Below are positions 41,640-51,659 of a stretch of 64,000 nucleotides of DNA, in pieces (the first letter of the stretch is position 1; the number at the start of each line of letters is the position of its first letter). A program made the translations under genes and the position numbers. This stretch comes from Pseudoips prasinana (Eukaryota; Arthropoda; Insecta; Lepidoptera; Nolidae). The stretch spans positions 20,992,001 to 21,056,000 of the forward strand of contig OX621255.1 of assembly GCA_951640165.1 (NCBI GenBank). Reading direction: 5' to 3'. The notes beneath the pieces are model-generated. The model did not search any database, had not been told where the DNA came from, and worked only from the letters and a program-made list of their open reading frames with translations.

Positions 41640-41720
41640 CACGTGAGGCGAAGTGGTCAAGATAGTTGCCTTGCTGGGAATTCGGGTTTGTACCCAACAC
41701 ATACATAAGTACTACCCTAT
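41640..41720 (+). mobile_element. SINE S5-like head
   Basis: GAGGCGAAGTGGTCAAGATA and a B-box remnant GGGTTTGTACCC resemble the tRNA-like head of the S5 SINE. Confidence 0.4.
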
Positions 41721-41802
41721 TAAAAAAAAATAATTAATGATCTGTAAGTATTTATGTATGTACTGTATATTTACGGTATGTAAGTCACACATACACTCTT
41801 TT

Positions 41803-42440
41803 TAGGGTTCCGTACCCAAAGGGTAAAACGGGAACCTATTACCAAGACTTCGCTGTCTGTCTGTCTGTCCGTCTGTTACCAGGCTGTATCTCATGAACCG
41901 TGATAGTTAAGACCGTTGAAATTTTCTATTGTATTTCGGTTGCCGTATAACAACAAATACTAAAAAACAAAATATAATAAATATTTAATAATCCCATACA
42001 ACAAACGTGAATTTTTTGCACGTTTTTATAGAAAATGGTTGTATCTCAAATTAAATGTTTGTACAGCCTCTGTTTTATTTACGTAATGTTGAAGTTGAAT
42101 TAATATGCCTTGCCGAAAATAAGCTGACTTTAAAAAGAAATAAATCCGTGGGCACAAGTTCAGGATTATTTTTAATAAAAACCGGGTAAGTGCGAGTCGG
42201 ACTCGCGCACAAAGGGTTCTTTATCCATAAAAAAGAGCAAATAATTCACGTTTGTTGTATGGGAGCCCCCTGAAATATTTTTTTTTTGTTGTTATAGCGG
42301 CAACAGAAATACATCATCTGTGAAAATTTCAAGTGGCTAACTATCACGGTTCATGAGATACAGCCCAGTGACAGATGGAAAGACAGACAGACAGCGAAGC
42401 CTTAGTATTAAGGTCCCGTTTTACCCTTTGGGTACTAAAA
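41803..42440. mobile_element. DNA element with long TIRs (AGGGTTCCGTA family)
   Basis: TTAGGGTTCCGTACCCAAAG at the left pairs with CTTTGGGTACTAAAAATTAA at the right, and the pairing runs inward through GGTAAAACGGGA, the CTGTCTGT run and TATCTCATGAACCGTGATAG. Copies of the family also surround the mariner at 46781. Confidence 0.65.
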
Positions 42441-43020
42441 ATTAAGGGTGGGAGTGCAGTGCGCTCTTTTTGCGGTTTCAGTTCTGTGGTTAATAAATGA
42501 AAATGAATCGTTAACTCAATAGAGTAAAACAAGTGACTCGCAGACAACTTAGTTCTACTTCACAGATGGCTGCGCGCGAAGCATTCACTTCCCAAATTAT
42601 GTTTTTACTTATTGTATAATATTGACTGATTAGTAAACTATAGGAAACGTAAGATTTGTTACAGTCTTATGAAGTTCTTGCTGTTTGGTTTAAAATGTGA
42701 AGTAAGCGTTATGTAGTTGTTGCGTATCTTAGTGTTTACTGTTAAGATCTGTTTACATTTTGTTATTATGAATGTCTGAATTTGAGTGATTAATTAAATA
42801 AGTGATTATTAATAGCTGCGTAGTTGAATGATCAGTGCTAAACACTTGACACCATTACATGCTAACTAATTACATTACATTTACATTGATTTACTAAATT
42901 TAAATCGGTATTAACATTACAGTTTGCTTACATTTGATTAAATTAGGAATCCTAGTGTAAGCTATATTGTATTTGTAGGATTGCAGGACCCGACGGAATA
43001 AGCGTTTATACATATTTTTT
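42441..43020. other. Intergenic, nothing recognised
   Basis: No supported feature. Confidence 0.4.
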
Positions 43021-43027
43021 TTAAGAC

Positions 43028-43196
43028 AACGCCCGCACTATGTACTACTTTACAAACATATAATTGACGGACACGAAGTACATCCAGACTCAGACCAACT
43101 ATTTATGGGTCACACAAATAGTTGTCCTGCGCGGGATTCGAACCCGGGACACGAAGCGGCGAGGCGACTATCTTAACCGCTGCGCCACACGTGCAG
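43028..43196 (-). mobile_element. tRNA-derived SINE, family S5
   Basis: Minus-strand head GCACGTGTGGCGCAGCGGTT and B box (GGATTCGAACC on plus, 43134-43144) are well preserved; the body CCATAAATAGTTGGTCTGAG and the end with GCGGGCG follow. Confidence 0.8.
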
Positions 43197-43290
43197 TTAT
43201 ATATTGTAATTATATTTATTTAGTTTAAGAACACTGACATTTTTTGGGTTACCATAGACAACATCTTAGACCACAGACCCTCCAAGTAAG

Positions 43291-43750
43291 GACCGTCACA
43301 CAGATTATATAAATATTAACAGAATACAAATCGATTTGATTGCTTCGCTACTCTAGTTGTTACGTGCTCAACCGCAGATCCTGGGGATCAAGGTTCTCAT
43401 CCCCGGTCAGACCTAAAAGTGTTACTTGACCGTATAAATGAGAAAAGAGGAAGTGAAACGCTTGGTACAGCTAGATACAATGTCAACTATAAAGCGGTGC
43501 CGCGGTGTAGACTCCACCTTAGACTTGTGGTTCAAAATACCTAGCATCGGTTAGAGTTTACATTTATGTATGAACAAGTAGGTCTTTATACCGAACATTG
43601 TATTTAATAACGCAGCCTAAATTGAACGTTATTGTAACTGCTGACACTATTAGTGTAACCTTGCTTCTCGCTCTATAATATTGCTCAACGGAACGGAAAT
43701 TGCGTTCAATATTTTAGTTATTTTTTTATTATATAATCTGTGTGACGGTC
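43291..43750. mobile_element. MITE-4, 22-bp perfect TIRs
   Basis: GACCGTCACACAGATTATAT (43291) and its complement (to 43750) bound 460 bases. A SINE-head-like stretch lies inside (43351-43420). No transposase frame is seen. Confidence 0.65.
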
Positions 43751-44246
43751 GGTATTAAGTCAGGATATAAACCTGACGGTAAGCTGTTAGTAACGAGTTG
43801 CAGCCCCAACCCCACCCCTATAAACTCTGTTACACGTTTGAGTTTACCATATGAGTGATTTAGTAGAACTTACGTTGTAATACGGTGGTATTTCACTCTC
43901 ACTTGAAATTTTAACAATAAATTAAATATTTAATAATAATTTAAGACTTAGGACCGAAATATTGAAATTTTTCATACAACAAACATGAAAACTATTACAG
44001 AGTAAATTTTGAATCTTTAATTTAAAGATTTTTCTTTTTTTTTATTTACTTATTATTGTACTCAATTCTTTATTTTAAAATATAACTATATATTTATAAT
44101 ATAAATGTTTACCTTGTTGCATTAGTGGTACTTTCTGGCTTTATTCAAGATTACATTTTAAGTAACACTGTGCCAAAAAGGTTTGTTTTTATGAATATTG
44201 TGAGTGTTTTATAAACGTGTAAAGATAAATCGAACCGAACTAGTCA
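43751..44246. other. Intergenic, nothing recognised
   Basis: AT-rich, no supported feature. Confidence 0.4.
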
Positions 44247-44455
44247 ATCATCATGACAGCTGAATAACGTCCACTGCTGGACAAAAGGCTCTCCAAATAA
44301 TGGGGGATATGCCATAATCGCAGTTTGATGGTCATAGTTCACAGAAAAAGCTGCTGCCAGCTCACTGATAGGTATTCTCTCGGACGATTTCTACGCCCCC
44401 ACGGGATGAGATGGGAAGATATTCTATGCTGTCACCACACAGCAAACCGAATTGG
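44247..44455 (-). mobile_element. RTE-like tail R2, intact copy
   Basis: CATCATGACAGCTGAATAAC, GTCCACTGCTGGACAAAAGG and CGGACGATTTCTACGCCCCC lie in one continuous piece, the reference for the interrupted copy at 21197-22290. Confidence 0.65.
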
Positions 44456-44498
44456 TACTTAAACATAAATAAATTGTAATGATACATTGTAGAACCGA

Positions 44499-44605
44499 CA
44501 GCCGCTGGGGCAGAAAGGTTCTCCAGTGACGACCACGAATCGGAAGATAGCATGGGCAGGCCCACTACAAGATGTACCGATGATCTAGTGCGGGTCGCTG
44601 GAAGT
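44499..44605 (+). pseudogene. RTE C-terminal fragment
   Basis: Translation resembles the RTE end (DSRWGRKVL, then TDDL-like codons). The DNA GATCTAGTGCGGGTCGCTGG is the complement of the RTE tail at 50435-50455. Confidence 0.6.
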
Positions 44606-44693
44606 TTACCCTGAGAGGGGCCGCCTCTACTTACCTAAGCTAACATTAATAGTGATAGTGAAGTGGTGGAACATATTTAACGACATTTGTCCC

Positions 44694-44866
44694 CGGCGAT
44701 TTTACCCGTTAACTTTATAAATTATAGCCTATGTGTTAATCTAGGGTGTCAGCTAACTCCATATCAAATTTTATAAAAATCGCTCCAGCCGTTTGGACGT
44801 GAAGAAGTAACAAACATACACTCACACAGTCACACAGTCACAATCTTTCGCATTTATAAAATTAGT
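44694..44866 (-). mobile_element. Helitron-like element, short type, decayed ends
   Basis: The hairpin end is altered (CCCCGGCGATTTTACCCG). The inner sequence ATCGCTCCAGCCGTTTGGAC and the CATTTATAAAATTAG end follow the short type. Confidence 0.6.
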
Positions 44867-44879
44867 TGGTACTTGCAAT

Positions 44880-45035
44880 ATATTAAATAAAAATAATTAT
44901 AATGTAAAAATGACCCACAAATAGGTGTTCTGAGTCTGGATGTAATTTGTGTCCGTCCATTATATGTTTGTAAAGTACTCTGCGACACAGGGCCTACATA
45001 AAATAGTGCGGGCATCGTCTTTGAAAAAAAATTGT
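44880..45035 (+). mobile_element. SINE S5, 3' part
   Basis: GACCCACAAATAGGTGTTCT, GTTTGTAAAGTACT and TAGTGCGGGC follow the S5 body order; the tRNA head is missing. Confidence 0.6.
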
Positions 45036-45385
45036 AATAAAAATTATAACCTTCCTACGAAGGTCAACCCTAAGTAGATCACGTGGTTAAAGGCTTGTGT
45101 TTTACATGACTAAATAAAGCACAACATTTGGGTAAGCACCATCGTAAGACGGAACAAATGAAATCGTCACGTTCTTCAATTTGCAGCCATATTTTATCTG
45201 TCATAGTGCAACAACAAATCGCAAGTATCTACTGCCACAAGGCTGGGCTCCATCGTGACTGGATTACTTTGCACTTCGAGAATTTATACTAATGACGTCA
45301 TCCAGTACTTTATTTACTTGATAATTTGACTCTAAAATCTCTCTATTTATTAAGTACTGATGCAGAAGAGTAATGAATTCTGTGT
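45036..45385. other. Intergenic, nothing recognised
   Basis: No supported feature. Confidence 0.4.
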
Positions 45386-45575
45386 GGTGACGGCGAATAG
45401 TGGGGAGCGTCGAAGTTGACCCGAGAAAATATCTACCAGAGAACGGGCAGCCATCTTACTGCGATCGCCAACCCGTCTGCCAAGCGTGGCGATAATGGCA
45501 TATCTGCCCAAGATAATTCTTGGGGGAGGCTTTTGTCCAGCAGTGAACTTCTTTCAGCTTACCTAATGATGATGA
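45386..45575 (+). mobile_element. RTE-like tail R2, plus strand
   Basis: GCGATCGCCAACCCGTCTGC, GGGGGAGGCTTTTGTCCAGC and the ATGATGATGATT tail are the complement of the minus copies at 21197 and 44247. Confidence 0.65.
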
Positions 45576-45687
45576 TTTATACATCAAGGGTACAATGTAG
45601 AGTCGCTAACTTTAAGTAAGTTAGCGACTCTACATTGTACCCTTGATGTATAAATCATCATCATTAGGTAAGCTGAAAGAAGTCCAC
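45543..45687. repeat. Long palindrome over the end of the R2 tail, 70-base arms
   Basis: The left arm (45543-45612) contains CTTTCAGCTTACCTAATGAT; the right arm (45618-45687) is its complement with one mismatch. The spacer is 5 bases. Confidence 0.9.
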
Positions 45688-45812
45688 TTACTTAGACTTG
45701 TTTGTTATTACCTTTGTAGGAATGCATGACATACATTTTGAGGCGTAGAAGTCCGCCCGCCAGGGGATGAGATGGAGTGGATAACCATACATATAGAGAA
45801 TCTAATCCGTGT

Positions 45813-45912
45813 CGCGGGGTACTTTACAAACATATAATAGACGAAGACAAATTACATCCAGACTCAGAACAACTATTTATGAGTCACACTAATAGTTCTT
45901 CGGTGCAGGATT
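45813..45912 (-). mobile_element. SINE S5, 3' part
   Basis: GCGGGGTACTTTACAAACAT and AGAACAACTATTTATGAGTC match S5. The head is lost at GGTGCAGGATTC. Confidence 0.65.
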
Positions 45913-45915
45913 CTG

Positions 45916-46296
45916 AAGGAAAAAGGTACTTTTCCTAAAGGATAGAAAAATAAAGATTTTCAAATGATATTACAAATGGTGGCCTTATCGCTACGATCGA
46001 TCTCTTCAAGCAAACGTTAACCTCCTTTAGCCGACTGTCGATCACGCGCTAATCGCTTTTGCAAATTTCAAACGACGCGACGTTTCAACAATACATAATA
46101 CTTTAGTGGTATTTGACTTTTATGACTTATACTTAAATATATCTCTTGCTATGTACCGACCGAACAATTTTTCTTTTCTTATAGCAACAACCGATTGGAA
46201 CAAAACTTCTATAGGCCGTTTCCGAAAGCAATTCGCTTCGATTAAAAAAAGAATCATTATATTCGATTCGATTGATATTTGATATATCGAACATTG
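45916..46296. other. Intergenic, nothing recognised
   Basis: No supported gene; overlapping short minus-strand frames (46120-46342) have no recognised product. Confidence 0.4.
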
Positions 46297-46345
46297 ACGG
46301 GCCTGTGGCGTGTTTGGTAAATAATTGCTTTGCACGCCGCAAGAT
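46297..46345 (+). mobile_element. SINE S2 head fragment
   Basis: GGGCCTGTGGCGTGTTTGGT parallels the S2 head GGCCTGTTGGCGTGGTTGGT at 50901. The copy ends soon after. Confidence 0.5.
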
Positions 46346-46356
46346 TTTATGTATTA

Positions 46357-46675
46357 CTAGCTGTCCCCCGCGGTTTTACCCGCGTTAAATTGTATAAATT
46401 ATCACAGCTCCTCCCCCGTAGGTGATAGCGTGATAATATGTAGCGTATATGTTGACCCAACCTCTTAGTAATATTCATGCAAAATTTGAAGTAAATCCAT
46501 GCAGTACTTTTTGAGTTTAGCCCGGACATACATACAGACAAACAGACACACATAAAAATTCTAAAAACTATATTTTTGGCTTTGATATCGATTGTAGATC
46601 ACGCCCCAAGTATCCTTTTAAAAAAATATTCAATGTACAGTTTTGACTTTCCTACGATTTTATTATATGTATAGA
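46357..46675 (-). mobile_element. Helitron-like element, long type
   Basis: On the minus strand it begins TCTATACATATAATAAAATC after A and ends with an intact hairpin CGCGGGTAAAACCGCG and CTAG before T. 319 bases. It gives the normal layout for judging the rearranged copy at 58428. Confidence 0.8.
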
Positions 46676-46692
46676 TTATTTTAGATTAGTAA

Positions 46693-46778
46693 CTTAATTA
46701 GGGTTCCGTATACAAATGGTACCAAGAGAACCCTATTACTGTCCGACCGCCTGTCTGTTTGCCAGCGAGTCAGTCATA
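46693..46778. mobile_element. AGGGTTCCGTA-family element, left piece
   Basis: AGGGTTCCGTATACAAATGG and CCTGTCTGTTTGCCAGCGAG match the left end of the 41803 element. The mariner follows at once; the family sequence seems to resume at 48187 with GCATCTCATGAACTGTAAT. Confidence 0.5.
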
Positions 46779-46780
46779 TA

Positions 46781-48068
46781 TTAGGTCTTTACCTATGAAA
46801 TTGCCGTTCTGCAGTACTGGCCATTTCAAATCAAAATAATTTTTGTTTGGCTAAGAATTCTAATTTCAAATTAAATTTATTTTAAAAACATGGATTCTTT
46901 TTTCCAAAAGTAGTCATTTCTTTATTGATTAGTGTTACATTTTCATCGCATTTCAATCTTTTTCGTCATCATGGATACGTTAAAAATTCGAGTAATTATG
47001 GAATATGAGTACCGTCGTGGCAGCAACGCGGCACAAGCGGCACGCAACATCAACGACGTTTACGGAGCTAACACTACAAACCAACGCACCACCTGTTATT
47101 GGTTTGCTCGCTTCCGTTCTGGAAATTTCGACCTGAAAAATGAACCTCGCGGTCGTCCGAAGACTTTGGTCGACAATGACGAATTAAAGGCGGTTGTGGA
47201 AGCTGATGATACACAATCTACGGCTGAATTAGCAGCAGCTTTCGACGTTAGCGTCAAAACAATATTGGTCCATTTGCGTCAAATTGGCAAGGTAAAAAAG
47301 CTTGACAAATGGGTGCCCCACGAACTCAATGATCGCCAGCGCGAAGTACGCGTCGAGACGTGCCTTGCACTGCTCAACAGACACACAAATGAAGGAATTT
47401 TGAACCGCATTGTTACCTGCGATGAAAAATGGATTCTGTTTGATAACCGCAAGCGCTCAGCAAGTTGGTTGGATCCTGGTTCAGCACCTAAACAATGCCC
47501 TAAACGAAAACTTACCCCTAGAAAAGTGATGGTCACTGTTTGGTGGTCTAGCGCCGGTGTGATTCATCACAGCTTCTTACCAAACGGGGTGAGCATTACT
47601 GCAGATGTGTACTGTGAAGAACTGAGCACAATGATGGAGAAGCTGGCGCATCTCCAACCAGCATTGGTCAATCGCTCGTCTCCGCTGCTCCTGCACGACA
47701 ACGCGCGACCTCATACTGCACAGCAGACGGTCTCCAAGTTGCAAGAACTGGGGTTGGAAGCTCTCCGTCATCCGCCCTACTCACCAGACCTTGCGCCTAC
47801 AGACTACTACTTTTTCCAGAATTTGGATAACTTCTTGGCGGGAAAAAAATTCAATACCCGAGAGGCAGTACAAAATGCCTTTGAAGAATTTGTTGCCTCC
47901 CGTCCAGCTGATTTCTTTAAGAAGGGCATCAATAAACTGCCACTGCGATGGCAAAGATGCATTGATTGCATGGGTGATTACTTCGATTAATACAAATAAA
48001 AAAATTCATGAAAAAAATTCGTTTAAATTTTTTCATACAAAACGGCAATTTCATAGGTAAAGACCTAT
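46781..48068 (+). mobile_element. mariner transposon, cecropia type, apparently complete
   Basis: TIRs TTAGGTCTTTACCTATGAAA (46781) and its complement to 48068 match over about 28 bases except for the second-terminal position. TA lies on both sides (46779-46780 and 48069-48070). Total 1288 bases, the usual size of mariner. The single gene fills most of it. Confidence 0.9.
46971..47990 (+). CDS. mariner transposase, intact DD34D, 339 aa
   Basis: I chose ATG 46971 (MDTLKIRVIMEY), which gives 339 residues, close to the 345 of known mariners; the frame is open 13 codons further up. N-terminal half: HTH-type DNA-binding region with ERTV-like NQRTTCYWFARF and a second helix set ending HLRQIGKVKKLDKWVPHEL (101-119). 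Catalytic triad: D151 in TCDEKW, D243 in LLHDNARPH, D278 in YSPDLAPTD, with exactly 34 residues between the last two. The family motifs WVPHEL and YSPDLAPxD are both kept. The end GINKLPLRWQRCIDCMGDYF resembles the cecropia subfamily (including human Hsmar1, from memory). It would bind the TIRs and cut and paste the element at TA. No stop or frameshift is visible, so it may be active. Confidence 0.93.
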   Translation: MDTLKIRVIMEYEYRRGSNAAQAARNINDVYGANTTNQRTTCYWFARFRSGNFDLKNEPRGRPKTLVDNDELKAVVEADDTQSTAELAAAFDVSVKTILVHLRQIGKVKKLDKWVPHELNDRQREVRVETCLALLNRHTNEGILNRIVTCDEKWILFDNRKRSASWLDPGSAPKQCPKRKLTPRKVMVTVWWSSAGVIHHSFLPNGVSITADVYCEELSTMMEKLAHLQPALVNRSSPLLLHDNARPHTAQQTVSKLQELGLEALRHPPYSPDLAPTDYYFFQNLDNFLAGKKFNTREAVQNAFEEFVASRPADFFKKGINKLPLRWQRCIDCMGDYFD

Positions 48069-48120
48069 TATATATACTCGTAAAGTAATAATTTTCAATT
48101 GTTTTTTGAGTCGTCCAATT

Positions 48121-48190
48121 TTTTTCCTTACCGTGCAGTGCTTGTCGTGGCAGCTACTGAGAAACACTGCCAAAAACTCAGTAGAGTTGC
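48121..48190 (-). mobile_element. LINE-A 3' tail fragment
   Basis: TTACCGTGCAGTGCTTGTCG and GGCAGCTACTGAGAAACACT match 5660-5720 on the same strand. It lies just downstream of the mariner, within the interrupted AGGGTTCCGTA-family element. Confidence 0.7.
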
Positions 48191-48552
48191 ATCTCATGAA
48201 CTGTAATTTCTATTATGCGTTTATATAAATTTAAAATTTTTACATGATTAAGTGACGCTCTTATTTCTGACTCTTAACAAACTATTCGTCTGCCGGAAGA
48301 ACTGCCTTTACCAACTTAACAACTGCTAGTAATTATACGACTAATTAGTGAAGGGATTACCATTCATTTGTCAAAATCCATCCATTCATTCAGTCGACAT
48401 AGGAAACAAACGCACAATCGAAGCAAAGGTCGTTCATTCCTTGATTGCTTCCGAATGCGAACGTGATTCGCATCCTATATCCGATTTCTATTGTTAAACA
48501 AACTAGCCATTGTTTAATAACAATAATTTAGGGCTATGAAGTGATTAAAAAG
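48191..48552. other. Intergenic, nothing recognised
   Basis: The first bases probably finish the interrupted AGGGTTCCGTA-family element. No other feature is supported. Confidence 0.4.
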
Positions 48553-48780
48553 GCTGAGTTTCAGTCAGTCGGCCAGATAGTCTCACCGGTCAAGCCAAGC
48601 CAAAGTGGTTTAATATCTGTGCGTGTCCGTGATTCGGAGGGCACGTTAAGCTGCCGGTCCCGGTTGTAGCCATAGGCAACAATCGTTAAGCCATGTCAGA
48701 GGCCTAATGGGCGACTTGAACAACTCTGACACTACGGTAACCACTGCCCACACGATGAGTAAGTAAGCGTCACTAAGCAC
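48553..48780 (+). mobile_element. 5S-rRNA-like SINE, internally deleted
   Basis: The body AAAGTGGTTTAATATCTGTG, GGAGGGCACGTTAAGCTGCC and ACCACTGCCCACACGAT match the other copies, but most of the 5S-like part is missing between CACCGGTCAAG and CCAAAGTGG. Confidence 0.6.
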
Positions 48781-48816
48781 TAGAAAAACAGGCCAGTTGA
48801 TTTTGATTTTGGGGTT

Positions 48817-49290
48817 TTGTTTATTTTATTAAGTGTTCATGTTATCCTTGTGGATCCCGGCCCAGACATAAATACAGGTTGTAGAACATGCCATGGGTGT
48901 CCTAAAATACTACTAAGGAATACACTAATCGGGCAGCAGCGCCACCTGTGTAAGCTACCACGTTTCTTTTTTTTATCTACTGCAAATACCTTCAAATTGT
49001 GTGTTGTGGAAACCTTTGGGGGAGGCCTAAACCTGGACTATACAGACAAGCTGAAGATAAAGGTGATGCAATCCTACCCGCGTTCCGGGGGCTCCTCCCA
49101 TCAAGCGCCAAGAGAAGTCCACGGCACGTTAGGTTTAGTCGGTGCTAGTCCGACACACCCACTCGTAGACACTTTTTGCAGGTGTCATGCCATAGGTATT
49201 CCCCCTGTCTTACCAATATTAAACAATGGTGATGAGGTGATGCAATCCGCTATGACCAATGTTGGCATAGTGACATTTGAACTATAAATG
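48817..49290 (+). repeat. Dispersed repeat with a 156-codon open frame, unknown
   Basis: The frame 48817-49287 is open, but its second half (about 49070-49200) is the complement of the repeat at 12190-12420, which has no such frame. The protein shows no family motif known to me. I regard it as a LINE-derived fragment rather than a gene. Confidence 0.4.
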
Positions 49291-49570
49291 ATGGGAAATT
49301 TTGAAATGAATGAATGCATCTAGATTATTATCTTCACGGTCTAAAAACTGGTGCGAATTGAACACGTTACGTAATTTCATTCATTTGTGCACATTGTCTC
49401 GAATTAATTAATTTGATAAACAAATGCATGCATAGTTTCCGACTTTATAGGTTCGTTTATTTAAAAAAGAAATACCAATTGAACACAAAAATCCCATAGT
49501 AAAAAATCACAAAAAAATATCGGTAAAATGAGGTGAATTCTTGGGGTTAACAGAGACAGGAGGAATTACC
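49291..49570. other. Intergenic, nothing recognised
   Basis: No supported feature. Confidence 0.4.
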
Positions 49571-49680
49571 ATCATCATCATCATAATATCAGCTGAAAGA
49601 CGCCCACAGCTGGACAAAGGCTACCCCCAAAAATATTTACAAATGCCGCTCTTGCGCTATTTGGATCCATTAATATTCAT
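49571..49680 (-). mobile_element. RTE 3' tail
   Basis: CATCATCATCATAATATCAG, CTGAAAGACGCCCACAGCTG and GGACAAAGGCTACCCCC follow the RTE tail at 7967-8050. Truncated near 49680. Confidence 0.7.
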
Positions 49681-50321
49681 CATTCATCGTCATGAAGCGA
49701 GCATTTATGAAGAATATTATGACAGTAGTCGAGGCAAAAGAAGTACGCAAAGATCGTGACAAATGGGCCTACCCCTCTAGGAAACAGGCGTGAGTCTATG
49801 TATTTATCGTCACTATTTTCCATACATTAGCAAACATTTTCGGTCCCTATTCACCCCGTTTTACGGTAATTTTACTTGACTTTCTCGTATGAGCAATGGG
49901 CAGTAGTTAACCAAGTGTCAAAGTAGTTCAAGCCTGTCAGTAGGTCACGGAAATGGCATTATTAGTTTCAGACGTGCGTATATTTTTTATCGAGGATTTT
50001 GACATTCAATTCTATTTTCAGATCTGTGATTTTGTCACTTATGTATCTTTCAATATTTTCCATACACATTAAATTTCATAACAATACAGTAAGTGAACTT
50101 AAGTGGCTTTGGATAAGTTGTACTTATTTATGAAAAACACAATTTTCTTTTTTGCTTAAACTGGCAACACTAAATAAAAATGTAAACAACAGAAAAGTTG
50201 TGCAATAGATTCAAAGTAGTACTAGTATACTTAGTTATCTGTGTCTTCTACTAGATTTACCTTGTAACCAACGTTTCCTAACGGTCCTAAGCACAGAGAC
50301 GCCTTGAAATTAAACCTATTG
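49681..50321. other. Intergenic, nothing recognised
   Basis: No supported feature. Confidence 0.4.
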
Positions 50322-50520
50322 TCATTATCATCATCAACATCACTTCAGCCGAAAGATGTACACTGCTGGACAAAGGCCTCCCCCAAAGATCTCCACAATT
50401 GCCGGTCTTGCGCTATTCGCATCCAGCAGGTTCCAGCGACCCGCACAAGATCATCGGTCCATCTTGTAGGGGGCCTACCCACGCTGTGTCTTTCGGTTTG
50501 TGGTCGCCACTCGAAAACCT
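50322..50520 (-). mobile_element. RTE 3' fragment
   Basis: TCAGCCGAAAGATGTACACT, GACAAAGGCCTCCCCCAAAG, CTCCACAATTGCCGGTCTTG and AGATCATCGGTCCATCTTGT follow the element at 7967 closely and show the usual GGCCTCCCCCAAAG in place of its AAAG expansion. Sharp truncation at 50520. Confidence 0.8.
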
Positions 50521-50900
50521 TTTGTACTTACTATTTTTGTACTTACTATTTTGTACAACCTATTGTACTTACTTAATTATGTATACATAATTATTATAAT
50601 TTCAATCAAACCATTAAACTAAACTATCAAAGTGAAGACATTCTACCTTTCCAGTGAGAGTGTTGCGCATGCACTAGGAAATAAATATCGTATTAGTCTG
50701 CCGTGACCGACTGTCACCGGGTGATTGTGCAATTGTGGATCTAATAATAACATATACAGGGCTTATTGTCGATTGCACAACGACGTGTGCAACTTCGCTA
50801 AACCTTTCAACCGTGGAGCAGACTAACCGTTTCTCTTTCCAATTGGACAGTTAGAAGGACATTTTGAGTTCGTATTTTATAATATTAGATTATTTTGACA
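50521..50900. other. Intergenic, with a short GTACTTACTATTTT repeat at its start
   Basis: GTACTTACTATTTTTGTACT at 50524 repeats the same word two to three times at the RTE truncation point. No gene is recognised. Confidence 0.4.
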
Positions 50901-51146
50901 GGCCTGTTGGCGTGGTTGGTAAATGCTTGCTTTTCCCGCCAAAGATCGTGGGTTCGATTCCCACCCAAGACAGATATTTGTGTGCATGAACATGTCTGTT
51001 TGTCCGGAGCCTGGGTGTAATTATCTATATAAGTATGTTTTTACAGAAATCAAGTAGTAAATATAGTATATCAGTTATCTGGTTCAAGCTCAGCTTAGTT
51101 TGGGATCAGATGGCCGTGTGTAAATAATGTCCCAGGATATTATTAT
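50901..51146 (+). mobile_element. tRNA-derived SINE, family S2, full length
   Basis: Head GGCCTGTTGGCGTGGTTGGT, B box GGTTCGATTCC (50951-50961), core CAAGCTCAGCTTAGTTTGGG, tail GTCCCAGGATATTATTAT. Confidence 0.85.
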
Positions 51147-51449
51147 ATTTTGATTAATTACATAATGAATTAATTAATAATGGAACTACAAGCTAGAAAT
51201 TATGCCATTAATTCTGTGAATGTCGAACGAACGTCTCAATTATATACACCGTTAGTCTTTCTATTATTATGTGTGTAAATGGCCGTGTGTAAATAATGTC
51301 CCAGGATATTATTATATTTTGATTAATTACATAATGAATTAATTAATTATGGAACTACAAGCTAGAAATTATGCCATTAATTCTGTGAATGTCGAACGAA
51401 CGTCTCAATTATATACACCGTTAGTCTTTCTATTATATTCGAATAGGAT
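51112..51449. repeat. 169-bp tandem duplication at the SINE 3' end
   Basis: GGCCGTGTGTAAATAATGTC starts at 51112 and again at 51281, and each is followed by the same ~160 bases (with at least one difference, TTAATAATGG versus TTAATTATGG). Confidence 0.85.
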
Positions 51450-51659
51450 TATCTAGAAATCTAGTGACAATTTAATAATAATATGCCAAGCTAGAACCCA
51501 ACTTTGTGAGAGACTGGTGCCTGATGTAGGCTTACTAGAAACCTGAATTACAGGTCACCAGGGCCCTACGCGGTTTGATTTCGAAACAAGGCTTAAAAGG
51601 TCGTACTTTAATGTTTATTTATAATCTAGATTGATAAGAACAAAAATTAGGTAACTAAA

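Noticed and set aside
47279..47771. Minus-strand frames across the mariner
   Set aside because: Antisense shadows of the intact transposase.
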